Positions 62,784 to 64,000 of a DNA stretch of 64,000 nt are shown here, one piece after another; position 1 is the stretch's first letter, and every line of letters begins with the position of its first letter. Below the pieces are notes generated by a model that searched no databases, was not told the origin of the DNA, and saw only the letters and a program-made list of their open reading frames with translations. Source of the stretch: Candidatus Cloacimonadota bacterium (GTDB lineage: Bacteria; Cloacimonadota; Cloacimonadia; Cloacimonadales; TCS61); contig JAIPJH010000001.1 in NCBI GenBank assembly GCA_021734245.1, forward strand, positions 65,823 to 129,822, written 5' to 3'. The position numbers and the translations under genes were made by a program.

Positions 62784-63896
62784 CTATCTTTTCCAATTAA
62801 AAATGCTAAATGCCCCCAAGCAGGCCACAACTATAAAATAAACTGGTTGCAAGATAAACCAAAGCGGATAAAAACTCAACTTGTTTTTTTCCTCACCAAA
62901 TTTTTTAAGTCCTTTTTTGATAAAATTTATCTCTAAAAGAAAGCGAATTATCATTATTGAAACAGCCAATAGAAAATTATTAAATAGCAAAATGATCGGT
63001 AGAATTACTACCAGAAATGCACTTATCAAATAAAAGAAAAACTCCGGATTCAAGCCGATTTGCGATTTCATATTGGAAGCCCAGCGGCTGCGCTGACTGA
63101 TAAGTTGCTTCCAGCTGGATACAGGTTGTGTGTAGGCATAAGAAGGTGATGAAAAAGCAAAACGTATTTTTTTCCCAGCTTTTCTAAAAAGCTGCATCAA
63201 ATTCACATCATCACCGGAAATTAAATGTTTTATCTTTTCAAAGCCACCTACACTTTTGAATGCTGTTTTTCGGTAGGAAATATTCTGGCCTGAACAGGAA
63301 AATGCTTTTCCAGCCGAAATTGCTGCGGCAGCTGCAAAGAATAATGCCAGAAAATCAAAATGCTCAAATTTCTGAGCAATATTCGATTTTTTCCAATTAT
63401 CTAATTTTGTTCTTGAAAATCCTACTACCATATCGGCATCATCAAAATTTGCCAGCATCGCTTCGATCCATCTATTGCCTACCAGACAATCTGCATCTGT
63501 AAGCATAACAATCTCACCTTCTGCAATTTCAATTGCCTGTGAGAGTGCATTCTTTTTTGGAGATTTCGCTTCTTCCCTATTCTTTACATTTAATAGTATT
63601 ACTTGTTCCCACTTGTTGCCAAATTCTTCAACTATTTTGACAGTATCATCAGTGGAAGCATCATTTGCCACGATTATTTCATATAATTTTTTTGAATATG
63701 ATTGATTAACAAGGGCTGTTAAAATCCGGTTTATATTTTTTTCTTCATTTCTGGCTGCAATAACAACAGAAACAAATGGTTTTTCATAGTTTATGAGATC
63801 TTTGCCCTGGTTTAATCCTTTTCCAAACAGGAATAAATAATAAAGATAAATTAACAGCGAAAATACAGCAGCACCGGAAACTATTTGCCAGATCAA
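62784..63896 (-). CDS. Membrane family 2 glycosyltransferase
   Basis: A 370-residue membrane-bound glycosyltransferase. One N-terminal membrane segment (~4-24), then a GT-A domain with VVIAARNEEKNI (~44-55), IVANDAST, the metal-binding DADC (~138) and the acceptor-site motif QRSRWASN (~268), then three C-terminal membrane helices (~285-310, 312-330, 345-367). It resembles processive or lipid-acceptor enzymes. The start is TTG at 63896, preceded by GAGGA four bases upstream and two bases from the previous stop codon, so the TTG is credible. No ATG gives a complete membrane segment. Confidence 0.86.
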   Translation of the reverse strand: MIWQIVSGAAVFSLLIYLYYLFLFGKGLNQGKDLINYEKPFVSVVIAARNEEKNINRILTALVNQSYSKKLYEIIVANDASTDDTVKIVEEFGNKWEQVILLNVKNREEAKSPKKNALSQAIEIAEGEIVMLTDADCLVGNRWIEAMLANFDDADMVVGFSRTKLDNWKKSNIAQKFEHFDFLALFFAAAAAISAGKAFSCSGQNISYRKTAFKSVGGFEKIKHLISGDDVNLMQLFRKAGKKIRFAFSSPSYAYTQPVSSWKQLISQRSRWASNMKSQIGLNPEFFFYLISAFLVVILPIILLFNNFLLAVSIMIIRFLLEINFIKKGLKKFGEEKNKLSFYPLWFILQPVYFIVVACLGAFSIFNWKR

Positions 63897-64000
63897 CTAT
63901 TCCTCATTGTATAATTTCTTGAACAACTCATCCAGAGAATCAGATTCATAGCGAATTGGTTTATGTATTTCATCTTCCCGCAACCAGGGAGGGCCTTTCC
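63897..64000 (-). CDS. C-terminal end of a gene running off the right edge
   Basis: Reading from 63998 down to a TAG at 63899-63897, an open frame gives 33 residues: KGPPWLREDEIHKP, then a stretch ending LDELFKKLYNEE. The charged, helix-like ending and the two-base junction with the glycosyltransferase (which uses this gene's GAGGA as its ribosome site) make it a likely real coding end. Product unknown. Confidence 0.6.
   Translation of the reverse strand, partial: KGPPWLREDEIHKPIRYESDSLDELFKKLYNEE

Overview
The window is AT-rich, gene-dense bacterial chromosome. A Gram-negative, double-membrane cell is indicated by LptB, a LolCD-type transporter, a TamB-like protein and two beta-barrel proteins. 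Three very large secreted proteins carry the C-terminal sorting module typical of type IX secretion (a PNPFNP block ending in a short Lys/Leu-rich tail). With a glutamate dehydrogenase, an aldehyde:ferredoxin oxidoreductase, HPr kinase and an 'alternative' GlmU-like protein, this points to an anaerobic amino-acid/peptide fermenter of the Fibrobacteres-Chlorobi-Bacteroidetes superphylum. Candidatus Cloacimonadota is my best guess. No rRNA, phage, IS element or CRISPR array was seen; there is one tRNA.

Layout. (1) 1-10.3 kb, minus strand: a long operon-like run, in order of transcription lptB, rpoN, lpdA, lipA, hpf, [terminator], hprK, ptsH, ptsI, metK, methyltransferase. It is the classic lptB-rpoN-hpf-PTS neighbourhood, with lipoate genes inserted and HprK/HPr/EI in place of a nitrogen PTS. 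(2) 10.3-12 kb: tRNA-Thr(CGT), a HAD phosphatase and a C_GCAxxG_C_C redox protein. (3) 12-20.6 kb, minus strand: an envelope run, in order of transcription a ComEA-like HhH/beta-barrel protein, a FadL-like barrel, a secreted 5'-nucleotidase, a HEAT-repeat protein, a YbbR protein and TsaD. (4) 20.8-25.9 kb, plus strand: a pilin-like protein, a PHP phosphoesterase, and a histidine kinase/NtrC-type regulator pair. (5) 26-27.9 kb: dispersed repeats, hairpins and a Fic AMP-transferase with an operator-like palindrome cluster. (6) 27.9-35 kb, plus strand: glutamate dehydrogenase behind a near-perfect sigma-54 promoter, then two related ATP-grasp (PPDK-N) proteins and a metallophosphoesterase. (7) 35-41 kb, minus strand: TamB and Lol genes. 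(8) 41-52.8 kb, plus strand: three T9SS-type secreted proteins (CapA-like, two C25 gingipain-like). (9) 52.9-64 kb: MoaD/ThiF pair, tandem ThyX-like protein, aldehyde:ferredoxin oxidoreductase, DeoC with a cysteine-rich tail, RlmN, PSP1/RicT, GlmU-like, transglutaminase-like and glycosyltransferase genes.

How it fits together. RpoN, an NtrC-type activator with its kinase, and a -24/-12 promoter on gdh make a plausible nitrogen/energy regulatory circuit. The kinase shares its N-terminal sensor domain with the 1049-residue ATP-grasp/nucleotidyltransferase protein encoded just after gdh. That three-gene block (two ATP-grasp proteins sharing an unexplained 'GRWG' region, one ending in a nucleotidyltransferase domain, plus a phosphoesterase) is the best candidate here for an undescribed metabolic-control system. 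A roughly 60-bp dispersed repeat occurs at four intergenic loci, three of them between convergent genes.
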